A stretch of 64,000 bases of DNA from Allodiplogaster sudhausi (taxonomy: Eukaryota > Nematoda > Chromadorea > Rhabditida > Diplogasteridae), in assembly GCA_945643635.1 (NCBI GenBank), contig CALZFC010000248.1:3701501-3765500 (forward strand), given 5' to 3'. The notes below the pieces were generated by a model. The model had not been told where the DNA came from. It did no database searches and worked only from the letters and a program-made list of their open reading frames with translations. Within the stretch, counting starts at the first letter, position 1. Each line of letters begins with the position of its first letter. Positions 10,585 to 21,433 of the stretch are shown one piece after another. Made by a program: the position numbers and the translations under genes.

Positions 10585-10805
10585 AAGTGAGGGGAGAGGG
10601 AGGGGAGGGGGAGAGAGAGGAGGGAGGGGAGGGGGAGAGAGAGAGGAGGGAGGGGAGGGGGATAGAGAGAGGAGGGAGGGGAGGGGGAGAGAGAGAGGAG
10701 GGAGGGGAGGGGGAGTGAGAGAGGAGGGAGGGGAGGGGGAGAAAGAGAGGAGGGAGGGGAGGGGGAGAGAGAGGGGGAGAGAGAGGAGGGCGAGAGAGGA
10801 GGGAG
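10585..10805. repeat. GGGGA/GAGAGAGG purine minisatellite, copy C
   Basis: Same unit as at 4285-4605 but shorter. It ends at the conserved GAGGGAGCTCTCTCTACTCATTGC junction. Confidence 0.85.
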
Positions 10806-10858
10806 CTCTCTCTACTCATTGCTTCTCGTTGTGAGAAGAGCCTGGTTCAGAAGAGCAA

Positions 10859-11131
10859 CTAACTCCACGCCAGCTGCTCCTCCAATTTCTCAACTGGTGC
10901 GCGCATCTCATCCTTTTTGTGCTTCTCCTGCTCCAGTAGGTGCTCTCGATGACGGTGTTGAACTTCTTCCTCATTTTTGTTCTGGTACAAATCATCTATG
11001 TGTTTCCCGTTTAGCTCCTCTCTCGCCTCCACTCTCCAGAGCATAGTGTGCAACGTGGCATCCTCGTATTTTTTTCTGAAGAAAGTGTCATGCCAGCTCT
11101 CTGGTCGAGTATGAGCATTGCGAGACGTCAA
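10859..11131 (-). CDS. repeat-encoded coiled-coil ORF (copy C)
   Basis: A 90-codon minus-strand frame. Its C-terminal two thirds match the copies at 4.7 and 30.3 kb (KHIDDLYQNKN, EEEVQHRHREHLLE, VEKLEEQLAWS-stop), with a four-residue deletion after HLLE. Retention of an open frame and of the same stop in three copies that otherwise differ is the only argument for coding. No known family. Confidence 0.35.
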   Translation of the reverse strand: MTSRNAHTRPESWHDTFFRKKYEDATLHTMLWRVEAREELNGKHIDDLYQNKNEEEVQHRHREHLLEQEKHKKDEMRAPVEKLEEQLAWS

Positions 11132-12453
11132 ATGGGCGGTACATGCTCGTATGTAGTTGTCATTCCACGGGACTCCATGTTACGGTCTCGGCTACTGGGC
11201 GCCGGTCATGACAGATTCATGCATTCTGAGCCGTCTAACGTTGTGTTTCTTCAAGAATAGAAAGATTAAAAAGAAGTAGATTGCGAATAATAAAATAATT
11301 GCTCTTACATACCCAATACATCGAAATCATTGCGTGACGTTTGCAGGCAGATGTATGCTGCCAGGAATGGGTAGAAATCTCCGTGTACGGGAGTAGAAAG
11401 AAGAGCGATGAGACACCGATCGAGTGCGGAGGGGCAACTGGCGAAGACCACGAGCTGACCTCCCATCTCTATATCTCCCTCTCTATCGTTCTCTCTCTCT
11501 TTCTCCGTCTACATCCCCCTCTCTCTCCCTCTACATCTCTCGCTCTCTCTCTCTTTAGCTCTGTCTCTGCCTCACTTCCCTCTCTCATTACTCTTTGTCT
11601 CTCTCTCCCTCTCTCCCGTTCTCCCTCCTTTACACTCGGGCACCCTCTCCTCCAAATCTCCCGTCTTTCTCCCACCAACAGCTGCTTGTCACGCCTCACC
11701 AATTTCTTGCAAGTCAACATGATATGGCAATTCACACGAGATATCTCTTTTATCGGCCGAAGGATACCAAATCTTTCAGTTAAACAAAAGACCGTTTCAT
11801 ACGCCTACACTCCGTGATATTTGTTCTGTTAATCTTGGCCCTTACAATTAGTGTTCAACCGTGAGCGACCTGATTTGTGGGATTCGACGTCGGCCAGATT
11901 AGAAAACATTGCTGAATCACATTTTCAACACTTTTATCGGTTTGGATTACATAAAGAATATACACCAACTTTTCAACAGAATTTCTTTTACATTTTTCTT
12001 TTTTTTTCTTCAAAAATCTACAAGCAAAGACACCAAGAACAGTAACACATTCATGATTTATCAACTCATCTCGGATGACGTCACCACAGAAACAAGTGAG
12101 AAAAAATACGGGAAATAAAATAACAATTAAATATGTTAGTTACACCTGTACAAGTTGCGAAATCATAATAGGGGGAAACACATTAATATAAAAGGAGCTC
12201 ACGAGAAGATGCGTTCTTATGCATTTCAAGCGCACTAAAATAAATTAACAGACAGGCAAGAAGAAGTCTGCTTGTGAACCAAATTTTTTTTATATATTAG
12301 GACCTTTTCAATTGATTTTGTAGAGAGGGTTGGATTGGATAATGGTAAGGGGGATTATACGATAAGGTTAACAATGCCCTAATTAAGGAATATGGTTAAT
12401 CAACGTGTATATTTTAATGGGGGTGAGATGTTTACCCTGAGGGGAGACTTCAG

Positions 12454-12593
12454 GGCTCTATTCTAGTGTAGGCGTCCCATCAACTTATAGGCGTCGAATT
12501 AAAAAAAGGCATCCCATCAGTGAAAAAAATAAAGGCATCTCAAAGCAATGGGACGCCTATAATTCGATGGGACGCCTACACTGGAATAGAGCC
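12454..12593. mobile_element. 140-bp MITE with 8-bp target duplication GACTTCAG
   Basis: Terminal inverted repeats begin GGCTCTATTCTAGTGTAGGC and end in the inverse (one mismatch) GCCTACACTGGAATAGAGCC. Shorter GGCGTCCCATC copies lie inside. It is flanked by GACTTCAG on both sides (12446-12453 and 12594-12601). The unoccupied site survives in the sister copy at about 33,178 as a single GACTTGAG. An 8-bp duplication points to the hAT or Merlin superfamily. Confidence 0.9.
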
Positions 12594-12605
12594 GACTTCA
12601 GTTAC

Positions 12606-12948
12606 TGTCGGCAAGTGCCGATTCTAGGAAGTTCTTTTCTCCCATCCTACTAATGAATCATTCCTCCGCTTCATCTATTTTTGGTAAAGGAAAAGAATTC
12701 TAGATGAGTTGTTTTTCACCCTTCTCTTCTGCCAGACATATGAAAAGGTCTATATGAATCACCATCTCCTTCTCTTTCCTTGATAGAAGACAGAATGTCT
12801 GGAATGCTTTCTATCATGCTTTAAAAGGAGAAGTCAAGCACTTATTATTCATTTTTCTCTCTTCATTTTGATTTTATGTTTGAGATGAACGGTTTAATTA
12901 CCCAAGTTTGAGGGACAATAAAGGATACCTGTCTTCTTGCTCGCAACA
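12606..12948 (+). repeat. 5' LTR of the Pao element
   Basis: 343 bp, TGTCGGCAAGTGCCG...CTTGCTCGCAACA. AATAAAGG near 12,919 is a possible polyadenylation signal shared with the 3' LTR. Confidence 0.97.
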
Positions 12949-12950
12949 AC

Positions 12951-12962
12951 TGGTGCGTCGGC
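12951..12962 (+). other. putative primer binding site
   Basis: TGGTGCGTCGG begins two bases after the LTR end, the normal place for a tRNA primer site starting TGG. Which tRNA is used was not determined. Confidence 0.5.
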
Positions 12963-13009
12963 ACGCGTGAATCCTGGAGCGCCAAGTCAGAGACACAGCT
13001 GTTCCAGCA

Positions 13010-14689
13010 ATGTCAAAAACAATCTTGTCCAACGTGGACCCGCTGCTGCAAAAACTCAAAAAGAAACTCAACGATGCAGAAGCAATCGACTTCGACAACG
13101 ATTCAATCAGTCAGTCAGAGATCGACTCTCTCGCAAAGGTAACAACTTCTTCACTCGCTTCGATACAAGTTCTACGTGAACAGCTCTTGTCAGCAATGAC
13201 ATCTTGGGATGAATTTATTGACCGTCTCTCAAAAGATCAGCAAGTCATTCAAAACGATGCAAAAGCCAAGAAAGAAGCAGGTGATGACGGCGTCACAGCA
13301 ATTCTAGACAGGGCGCTAGAGACGATGCAGCTCCTCAAAACCAACGAGCGTACTCTACTCTCATCCGCCAAACAAATCCAAAGTCAAGGCTCGGTAGCCA
13401 GCTTAAGTGACAATGCTTCCAGCGAACAAGCAACACAAGGCAATCAAGCAACTGCTCCTCCCCGGTCAGTCTTTGCAAGGCATTATCACGCGGACCATAA
13501 TCAAGACTCGCGCATCCCCCGTCTCCCACTATTGCAAATCCCCCAATTCGATGGAAACATGAATGACTGGAGGAGCTTCATACAGCTTTTCCGTTCAACC
13601 ATCGACTCGCAACCGATACCCGAGATTGAAAAGCTGAGATATCTCATGTCAGCGATTACGGGTCCAGCGAAAGACGTCATTGCGGGATATTCTGTCGTGA
13701 ACGGTGCATACTCTGATGTGTTAGCAACACTTGAAGAGGAATTCGGCGACATGACAGTCAACCGGACACGATTACACGCATTGATCCGCAGAGTCAAGAA
13801 ACCGGACGAATCAATTTCGGGAGCAAGAGTCGTCATTCGCGAGCTTACGAAGCTATGCCGTCAACTCACGGAGACAGGAGCGGACATCGAACATGAGCAG
13901 ATGGTCTTAACAATTCAAGAACGCCTCCCTTCCTGGCTGCTGACTGCGTGCATCAGAGAGAAAAGGAGAGCACCTGTGAGGAATGAAGAATGGACCGTGA
14001 TGGGAATGCTCAGCTTTTGCCTCGAAGAAGTTCGGGATAGACGAGCTGTCACAGAGATAGAGGATCAGTTGAGAGTGAAAGTGTCCGTTGCTGCTATCCC
14101 TCATACGAAGGAATGGAAACCAGGATCGTACTCGAAAGCCAAACAGACTGCATGGAAAAGAATATGCCGGCTGTGCGAATCCGAAGATCATCATGCAGCT
14201 TCTTGCAACAAATTCCGAACGATGAGAGAACGGAAGGAGCAAGCCAAAGCCAAGAAGCTATGTCTACGCTGCTTAAGCAACAGACATTCGTCGGACAAAT
14301 GCACGAGCAGATTCCGATGCCTCAACTGTGGAGATCAACTCCACCACACCAGCCTCTGCATCTCAAGCAAGGCACAGCAACCAAGAAGTCCCGCGTGGCA
14401 GGCCCCCTCACGAACAACGACAGCATGCGCCGCTGAAACGGAGAAGGATGTGGTCCTTCTGACAACACCAGTCACTCTGATCAACCTCGAAACTGGAGAG
14501 GAACATGAAGCAACTGCATTCCTTGACTCTGGCAGCCAAGGAAGCTTCATCTCAGATGACTTGGCAGGAACTCTTCAACTGCAGCCGAAACGGACAACCA
14601 TCCTGAAGATGACTACCTTCGCAGCAGATGAAGAGAGGATAATCGAGAGCAAGGTCTTCTCGATTGGCCTTATTCGGCTCTATTCTTGA
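13010..14689 (+). CDS. Pao gag-protease reading frame
   Basis: ATG at 13010, 61 nt after the 5' LTR. The first 130 residues are charged and helical. A gag-like core of the DUF1759 type follows (around LPLLQIPQFDGNMNDW to about residue 330), then three cysteine-histidine zinc knuckles (about residues 386-452: CRLCESEDHHAASC, CLRCLSNRHSSDKC, CLNCGDQLHHTSLC). The retropepsin-like active site LDSGSQGSF has its Asp near residue 506. The frame ends at 14687-14689 inside the protease-to-RT linker, whose homology continues in another frame from about 14,665, so a frameshift ended it early. Gag packages the RNA and the protease matures the polyprotein. Confidence 0.85.
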   Translation: MSKTILSNVDPLLQKLKKKLNDAEAIDFDNDSISQSEIDSLAKVTTSSLASIQVLREQLLSAMTSWDEFIDRLSKDQQVIQNDAKAKKEAGDDGVTAILDRALETMQLLKTNERTLLSSAKQIQSQGSVASLSDNASSEQATQGNQATAPPRSVFARHYHADHNQDSRIPRLPLLQIPQFDGNMNDWRSFIQLFRSTIDSQPIPEIEKLRYLMSAITGPAKDVIAGYSVVNGAYSDVLATLEEEFGDMTVNRTRLHALIRRVKKPDESISGARVVIRELTKLCRQLTETGADIEHEQMVLTIQERLPSWLLTACIREKRRAPVRNEEWTVMGMLSFCLEEVRDRRAVTEIEDQLRVKVSVAAIPHTKEWKPGSYSKAKQTAWKRICRLCESEDHHAASCNKFRTMRERKEQAKAKKLCLRCLSNRHSSDKCTSRFRCLNCGDQLHHTSLCISSKAQQPRSPAWQAPSRTTTACAAETEKDVVLLTTPVTLINLETGEEHEATAFLDSGSQGSFISDDLAGTLQLQPKRTTILKMTTFAADEERIIESKVFSIGLIRLYS

Positions 14690-17600
14690 GATGACCGTCA
14701 AGAGCACTCCGACAATCGTTGGAGCAGTGCGCGCAATCACGGAGCCACAGTTCCAACAGCAGCAACCTAAAGGAGTGTACACGAAGCCAACTCTCCTAAT
14801 CGGATCAGATTACTTCTGGTCGATCATTCGTCACAAAGACAAAACCCTCCCTTCCGGCTTGTCTTTGATCGACACAACTCTTGGACAAATCGCAACTGGA
14901 TCCGCAGTAGTAGCAGCAGCGTTCCAAGATGATGCAATCACCATTGCCATCGCGAAAGAAGACAAGGTGAAAGAAGAAATTCTCTAGATTGTCTGGGCAT
15001 CACAGACAGCCCTTTCGAAAAGGACGACGAAACCGCTGTGAAGCTGTTCGAAGACAGCGTGACAATCTCGACTAAGCCCGGAGAAGAAGGCCGTATCTAT
15101 GTTGGATGGCCGTGGAAGGAGAAGCACCCGAATCTCCCAACAAATATGCTTCGGAAGGCTCAAATCTACCGTGAAGAACCTCACTGAGCAAGCACGCCTC
15201 GAGATGTATGACGAAGTCATCAAAGAACAACTCCGCTCCGACGTCATTGAGGAGGTGCCCAAGGAACCTCCTTCTGACGGACGACCCATTCACTACTTGC
15301 CACACCACGGAGTGTACAATCCAGCCAAGAAGACAACCAAGCTTCGGATTGTCTATGATGCTTCATGTGGACCAAAGGGAAGATCACTGAACGACATGAT
15401 CTATTCCGGCCCCAAGATGATTTCCAATCTCGTTGATATGCTCCTAAGAATGCGCTGCCACCAGTTCATCATCACAGCAGCAGACATCAAGAAGGCCTTC
15501 CTGCAGCTCGGTCTGATCGAAAGGGATCGAGATGCCACTCGCTTTCTCTAGCTCCGTAACCCACTCGAGTGCGTCACTGAAGAAAACATAGTCGAGTACC
15601 GCTTCAAGCGGGTCCTCTTTGGCGTCATCGCCTCGCCCTTTTTGTTAGCAGCGTCCGTCGATCATCACCTGAGCAAACAGAACTGCCAACTCGCAGAAGA
15701 ACTCAAGAACAGCATTTATGCTGACAACTTCATGATGTGTGCAGACAGTGAGGAGGAAGCAAGACGGAAATGCATCGAGGCGAAGGAACTGCTAGCTTCA
15801 GCACAAATGACATTGCGCGAATTCACAAGCAATAATGCTGCAATCCACGAAGAATTCGCAGACGAGCCGGCAGAAAAAATAACGAAGTTCTTAGGTCTCA
15901 TATGGAACACTGAAAAGGATGTTCTCTCGATCAAGACCGGCCAAAAGAGAGGTGAAGTACAGACGAAAACGACAGTGAGCGCTGAACTTGCTGCCGGTTT
16001 CGACCCGCTAGGCCTCATCAGTCCTGCAGTCCTTCCTGCTCGACTATTCTTACAGAAGATCAGCAAAAAATACGACTGGAAAACAGCACTGGACGGCGAA
16101 GACCAACTTGAATGGCAACAGATCTCAGGAGAACTCCTGGAACGCCAGATGTCCATCAAAAGGCAAATAATCGTCAACAGCTCCACAGAACTTCACTCCT
16201 TCTGCGATGCCAGTGGTAATGGCCTCGGAGTAGTAGTTTATCTCCGAACTACGACAGAAGGTGGAATTCACGTGGTGCCTGTGCTTGCAAAATCCAGAGT
16301 TGTCCCATCCTCAGAAAAGGACAAGGAAGAGAAGGTCACGATTCCCCGTTTGGAACTAACGGCAGCACAGATTGGAGCCAAACTTCTATCCTTCACAAAA
16401 AAGGAGCTCAGAATCCAGCCGAAGCGAACGATCCTTTGGACAGACAGCCGATGTGTGCTCGCGTGGCTGAAGAACGAAAAGCTGGAAAAGCTGCCTCGTT
16501 ACGTCGGAAACCGAGTGAACTCAATTCTAGAAGAGAAAATCGAGCACATGAGATTCGTGCCGACCAAAGAAAATCCCGCAGACATCGCATCTCGAGGAGT
16601 CCCTTTCGACGAGCTCCAGACATCTCAACTCTGGTGGAATGGACCAAGATGGCTCACAAAGGAGGAATCCGAATGGCCAGAAGCACCTCCTGTCAATGGA
16701 TCCGAAGAAGACAACGAGAATGATGAAGAGATCCATCTCCAGACAGCTGCCGTCACATCGAGCACCTCCAAACTGAAGCTGTCGCCTATCTCAATCAACA
16801 CGGAAAGGTTCAGCAACCTCAGCAGGCTCCTCAATGCCACTTCTCAAGTCATCCGCTTCGCAGCTCTCATGATGAAGACTATTAACAAGTCTCCCCAAAC
16901 AAGATGGCTTCAAGTCGCGACAACCTCAGCAACTCCGAGTGCTGATGAGCGAAACAACGCTCTTCGCCTCCTTCTCATGCAATGCGCTTACGATCATCCT
17001 CCAGACAAAGATTTGAAAACGAATCTAGACCTTCAAGATAAAGATGGAATCTGGACGTGCCAAGGTCGCCTCGGCAATTGCGAACTGCCAGCGAGAACAC
17101 GCCACCCGTGGTTTGTTAACGCGAAGTCACCCTTGGCGCGAGTCCTCATTCTCGACGCACACGTGCGCAGTGCACACAGCAACTCCGCAAATACGGTCGC
17201 AACTCTCCGACAGAACTTCTGGATCAACCGAGCAAAGCAGTTGACGGCGAGCGTGATCAGCTCATGCAATAGCTGTCGAAAGCGAAAGGCGACCCCTTTT
17301 GCTGCTCCACAGATGGCTCCACTGCCTCCGGAAAGAGTCATCCGTTCGCCCGCTTTCTCCTCCACTGGACTCGACTACTTCGGCCCTCTCTCAACCATCA
17401 GAAATGGTCAACCACTATCGCAATGGGTGGCACTCTTCACGTGCAATTCACCTGGAAGTAGTCAATGATCTGTCTGCAGCAAGTGCCATCAACGCAATCA
17501 AGCGATTCATCGCAAGACGAGGGAAACCTGTGAAGATCATCACGGACAATGCCACCTGCTTCACACTCGCCCAGAAAGCGTGCGCTGAGGCCATCGGAGA

Positions 17601-18375
17601 CCTGAAATGGCAATTCATTCCTCCGAGATCGCCTTGGCAGGGTGGGTTCTATGAGAGGATGGTGAAGGAAGTGAAAGTATGCCTCCGCTCCACAGCCGGC
17701 AAGAAGAAGATCGAAGCAGATGAACTCCAAACTCTGATGGCAGGAATTGAAGCCATTCTCAACAATCGCCCACTCATTCAAACGGGTGACGACGGTGAAG
17801 TCCTTCGCCCACAAGATCTTCTGCAGCCTCTGGTGAACACGACGCTGCACTCCTTCGAATTCGATGACTACGACGAGGACCAACCGAAACGCAAACTACT
17901 CGAAGCATGGGAAGCGACGAATGAACTTCTCGAAAAGTTCTGGGACATCTGGACCCGGCATTATATCCCTGCATTGCGAGAACGGCATCAACAATTCATG
18001 AAGCAGAATCGTAGTCGAACCAACAGAACTCCAAAGATTGGCGAAGTCGTGATAGTCGTCGATGAACTCAGGAAGAGAGACGACTGGCCACTTGGAAGAA
18101 TCGTCAAGCTGCACGAAGGAGCAGACGGAAACATCCGCACAGCTACAGTACGAATGAAAAACGGGCGTGAGTTGAAGCGAAGCGTCACGCATCTTCTCGC
18201 ACTTGAAGGAGAAGGAGATACGCTGCCAGCAGAAGTTACAGAAGAGGCAACCGATATTACAGTTGATGCAGTTGACAAAAGGGCACAAGAAAAGAATCAA
18301 CCAGAAGGTACGAGCAAGAACACGACTCAACGACGCTATAACCTCAGGTCAATCGCGAAACAAGCTGTGGCGAGC
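14665..18375 (+). pseudogene. Pao pol (RT, RNase H, integrase), broken
   Basis: The recognisable order is linker, reverse transcriptase, RNase H, integrase. Breaks seen: frame changes near 14,680, near 14,985 (next to a TAG at 14985-14987), near 15,148 and near 17,430, and an in-frame TAG at 15549-15551 where the family usually has tryptophan. The RT metal-binding box reads YADN rather than YxDD (about 15,717), so an aspartate is missing. RNase H shows HSFCDASGNG near 16,190. Integrase has an H-H-C-C zinc finger (about 17,130-17,280), then TGLDYFG and, after the last break, TDNATCF and the downstream glutamate in GGFYERMVKEVK. This copy cannot supply its own reverse transcription or integration. 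Confidence 0.9.
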
Positions 18376-21045
18376 ATGTTTCTCATCCTGATCTTTGGAA
18401 ACGGGACACTCGCTAGCCGATGCCCTAACGACAAGGCACCACTCGGATCACAACTCTACTTCTTGGAAGAGTGCCAGGAGTACGGTGTCGCTGCCTTCAA
18501 GAAGCCCGACGGCTCACTCTGTCACTTGTCCCGAGAATGTCCTGGAAACGCCCTGCGTAACGAATCTGGAGACCTCTGTGGCCCTCAATGCAGTTGTGAA
18601 GAATGGGCAAGTGGATGCTCTCACTACCAAGGCATGTTCACACACAACTCATCCAGCAAGAATGAGAAAACCAAAGCAATCCTCGCAGATATGAAGCCAA
18701 TCTACTGCTCTTGGCACCCGAATCCAAATTGCAGCAAGGATGAACTCCAAATTGACGTCTCTCAAGTTATGTTATTCGATAACTCATATTACCCTCTGAA
18801 GGAGATGAACATCAAGTTTACCGAGATCGATCGAGCACACTGCAAGGGACAAGGAGCCAAGACTGGAACATCCGAATACTGCACTCGCTTTAATTGCACA
18901 GAGAACGGAACTGCTTTCTGTTTCCTCCCGAAACAGCCGATAGCTCTTCTCGTCACCAAACAAGGAAATATCGCAATAAAGCAGTGGGGCTCAGTGTCAA
19001 GAACAGTCTACGGCTTCAAGAAGGAAAAAGAAGAGTGTACCACATGCTCAATCTCCTGCTCAAACGAAGGAATTTCTGCAACCAGTGATGGTGTTCGACT
19101 GATAGCCGTACAAATGGAGAAGTACTCGACAATGGTCGAGCATCCCACGCAACAGCAAGAAGTGCGCTTCCCGCATTCAGTGATTGCTATTCCGTACAAC
19201 GTGAACGTGAAGATGCACAAAGGCAGCACTGTTGTCTTTGACAAGGACATTCACTCTGAAGCCAGAAACGTCTGCGAAAACATTACATGCACACTCTGCT
19301 GGGAAGCCATCATCCACCTCCAATGCTATCCGAAATGGATGATCGCCCTACTCATGGCCGCCGCATACATCCTCCTATCACTAGCCGTCATGCTTCTGAG
19401 TGCCAGCCGATGCATTTGTAAAGCGCTTAAAGGAGGCGCCAACTCTGCCCGCCTAGCCAGCAGAAGCATCATCACAGTCGGGAGGGCCGTCGCGAGCTGC
19501 ATCGGAAAATGCATCCCGAAAAGGAAACGCCATAAGGAATCTCGAATCCGTCTTGTCAGCCTCAAGAAGCGGAAAGAAGCAGTCCCGCTATTAGCTCTAG
19601 CTGTGATTCTATCAATCTTTACTCCAGCTTCAGCGTGCGACCAAACAATCATCATCACCACCACCGAGGACTTATGTCAAATCCAAGACGACAAGACAGT
19701 GATTTGCACATCCATTGATGTAGCCAACTTCAACGGAGCTGCAACAGGTGCAATAACCTGTCTCCAATTGAAGGACGAAAATGGCAATCCTGCAGCCTCA
19801 ATCCAAATACAAGTCGAACAGATCGCTAACAAATACGAAAAGCAGTTCAAAGTCGCCACAAGAGCCTTCGAGATCGAGACAACATCAGTGAAGAGGTGCG
19901 CTGGATCTGGAAGCTGTCAAGAAAATCGGTGTGCTATTATGGCAACCGATGAGGAGATAACTGAACTCGGGTATGTGAACAGATTCCCTGGAGTTTCTGG
20001 TTGTCTTGGAAGTTCCGGGTGTCTCTGGAACGGCTGCCTTTCTTGCAACAGCGCATGCACCTTCTTCAAATCAGTAGGAAGACCAACAGATAATCGACTA
20101 TATGAAGTCTTTCACTGCTCCAGCTACCTGTCTGTCGTGACAATCAGCATCGAATTTTCAACCAACAACGAAACAGAGAAGCAGTTCTTCAAAATGTCAC
20201 CAGGAATGCTGACAACCATGAAAGGAATCCAAGTGAAGATGAACTACGTCATCGAACCGCCCATGCCAGCCTTGACGACAGCCTTCGTATCAGACGGAGA
20301 AGTAGTGGCTCTACTGACGCCTGAGGAAGAAAGAGAAGCATCAGTCTTCCCATGCAACTCCTCAGATCTCAGCCAGTGCCAATTCAGAAAGGAAGCTTGT
20401 CAGTGCAAATTAGCTGACGACGACTTAGTCAAGTGTGCCTGCGCAAGTGGACAAGCAACCGCAAATGCAATTCGAAGATGCACACTTCCACAACGGCAAG
20501 GTTCAGTCTGGTTTGAAGCAGAAGGCAGTTCGGTATCTGTGGCACAGCCGACCGCAGTTGCCGATCTTTCGATTAGAATCCAGGACTTGAAGCTCGCTCA
20601 GATCGAGTCGCATGCGAAATGCATGATGGATTCAACAAGCATGGTCGGCTGTCATAGCTGTAGTGCTGGGGCAACGCTGACGTACGTCTGCACCTCTACT
20701 CCCCATGCAGCTATCGGCCACCTGAACTGCGATTCAGGAAAAGCCCTCTCTGTGAAGTGCACGCCCGAAGCCATTACGAGGATGACTACCTTCACTTCTT
20801 CCACCTCTGAAGTTCAAGAGAACTGCCAACTAAGCTGTGGTCGCGAACAAATCAAAGTCAAGATCAATGGAACTCTCAAGACAATCTTCGATGTAAGCGA
20901 ACAAAAAAGCAACACTCAGTTCGGCCTCATCATTGCCACTCGAAATAATATATTGGCCCTCCTTGCAGATCATATGTCCTATTCTATTGTTCTAATAGCA
21001 TCATCAATCATGGTCATTTTCTTCGTCTGCAAAATCTGTATGTAG
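18376..21045 (+). CDS. Pao envelope-like glycoprotein, open frame
   Basis: 889 codons open from ATG 18376, and in frame with the integrase end upstream from about 17,430. Layout resembles a two-part bunyavirus-type glycoprotein precursor. There is an N-terminal hydrophobic signal (FLILIFGNGTLA), a cysteine-rich first ectodomain with N-glycosylation sites, a membrane segment near 19,340-19,400, a basic stretch, and a second signal-like segment (VPLLALAVILSIFTPASA, about 19,590-19,640). A second cysteine-rich domain contains CAGSGSC and a GCL...C cluster, and a final membrane anchor sits near 20,970-21,040. Nematode BEL/Pao envelopes are reported to resemble phlebovirus G2 fusion proteins, and the cysteine pattern agrees. 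Function here is inferred. No break is seen in this part. Confidence 0.85.
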   Translation: MFLILIFGNGTLASRCPNDKAPLGSQLYFLEECQEYGVAAFKKPDGSLCHLSRECPGNALRNESGDLCGPQCSCEEWASGCSHYQGMFTHNSSSKNEKTKAILADMKPIYCSWHPNPNCSKDELQIDVSQVMLFDNSYYPLKEMNIKFTEIDRAHCKGQGAKTGTSEYCTRFNCTENGTAFCFLPKQPIALLVTKQGNIAIKQWGSVSRTVYGFKKEKEECTTCSISCSNEGISATSDGVRLIAVQMEKYSTMVEHPTQQQEVRFPHSVIAIPYNVNVKMHKGSTVVFDKDIHSEARNVCENITCTLCWEAIIHLQCYPKWMIALLMAAAYILLSLAVMLLSASRCICKALKGGANSARLASRSIITVGRAVASCIGKCIPKRKRHKESRIRLVSLKKRKEAVPLLALAVILSIFTPASACDQTIIITTTEDLCQIQDDKTVICTSIDVANFNGAATGAITCLQLKDENGNPAASIQIQVEQIANKYEKQFKVATRAFEIETTSVKRCAGSGSCQENRCAIMATDEEITELGYVNRFPGVSGCLGSSGCLWNGCLSCNSACTFFKSVGRPTDNRLYEVFHCSSYLSVVTISIEFSTNNETEKQFFKMSPGMLTTMKGIQVKMNYVIEPPMPALTTAFVSDGEVVALLTPEEEREASVFPCNSSDLSQCQFRKEACQCKLADDDLVKCACASGQATANAIRRCTLPQRQGSVWFEAEGSSVSVAQPTAVADLSIRIQDLKLAQIESHAKCMMDSTSMVGCHSCSAGATLTYVCTSTPHAAIGHLNCDSGKALSVKCTPEAITRMTTFTSSTSEVQENCQLSCGREQIKVKINGTLKTIFDVSEQKSNTQFGLIIATRNNILALLADHMSYSIVLIASSIMVIFFVCKICM

Positions 21046-21077
21046 CTTTCTGTCTTCGCTAATTTTCTCTCCCCCAG

Positions 21078-21428
21078 TGTCGGCAAGTGCCGAGTCTAGG
21101 AAGTTCTTTTCTCCCATCCTACTAATGAATCATTCCTCCGCTTCATCTATTTTTGGTAAAGGAAAAGAATTCTAGATGAGTTGTTTTTCACCCTTCTCTT
21201 CTGCCAGACATATGAAAAGGTCTATATGAATCACCATCTCCTCCTCTTTCCTTGATATTGTGATAGAAGACAGAATGTCTGGAATGCTTTCTATCATGCT
21301 TTAAAAGGAGAAGTCAAGCACTTATTATTCATTTTTCTCTCTTCATTTTGATTTTATGTTTGAGATGAACGGTTTAATTACCCAAGTTTGAGGGACAATA
21401 AAGGATACCTGTCTTCTTGCTCGCAACA
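21078..21428 (+). repeat. 3' LTR of the Pao element
   Basis: 351 bp. It differs from the 5' LTR by T/G at position 17, one T/C, and an extra 8 bp (TTGTGATA, duplicating the local TTGATA context). The 30 bases upstream are pyrimidine-rich (TTTTCTCTCCCCCAG) instead of the purine tract expected before a 3' LTR. Confidence 0.97.
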
Positions 21429-21433
21429 GTTAC

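Larger units (their letters stand above)
10059..12445 (-). repeat. repeat mosaic copy C
   Basis: The most complete copy in order: AT block (10110-10560), GGGGA minisatellite (10585-10805), coiled-coil frame, GGCTTCAGGG-type block near 11175-11250, GCAGATGTATGCTGCC (11345-11430), CT tract, then an AT-rich tail (11805-12445) with a CRE-like TGACGTCA at 12076-12083 and CCCTAATTAAGG. The tail ends TACCCTGAGGGGAGACTTCAG, where a MITE is inserted. The tail recurs at 28.5-29.24 and 32.5-33.18 kb. Confidence 0.65.
12606..21428 (+). mobile_element. BEL/Pao LTR retrotransposon (endogenous-retrovirus-like), full length
   Basis: Bounded by two LTRs (12606-12948 and 21078-21428), both TGTCGG...CGCAACA, and flanked by the 5-bp duplication GTTAC (12601-12605 and 21429-21433). 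Internal order is gag with zinc knuckles, aspartic protease, reverse transcriptase, RNase H, zinc-binding integrase and an envelope-like glycoprotein. That is the BEL/Pao order, and envelope acquisition is known for nematode members such as Cer7-type and Tas elements. The LTRs differ by two substitutions and one 8-bp indel, implying recent insertion. Yet pol carries several frame breaks, a nonsense codon and a changed catalytic box. It sits in a repeat tail whose empty site is preserved at about 33,186. Confidence 0.97.

Noticed and set aside
14680..14690. A programmed ribosomal frameshift between gag-protease and pol
   Set aside because: No slippery heptamer is apparent, several further frame changes follow in pol, and BEL/Pao elements usually have one gag-pol frame, so decay is simpler.
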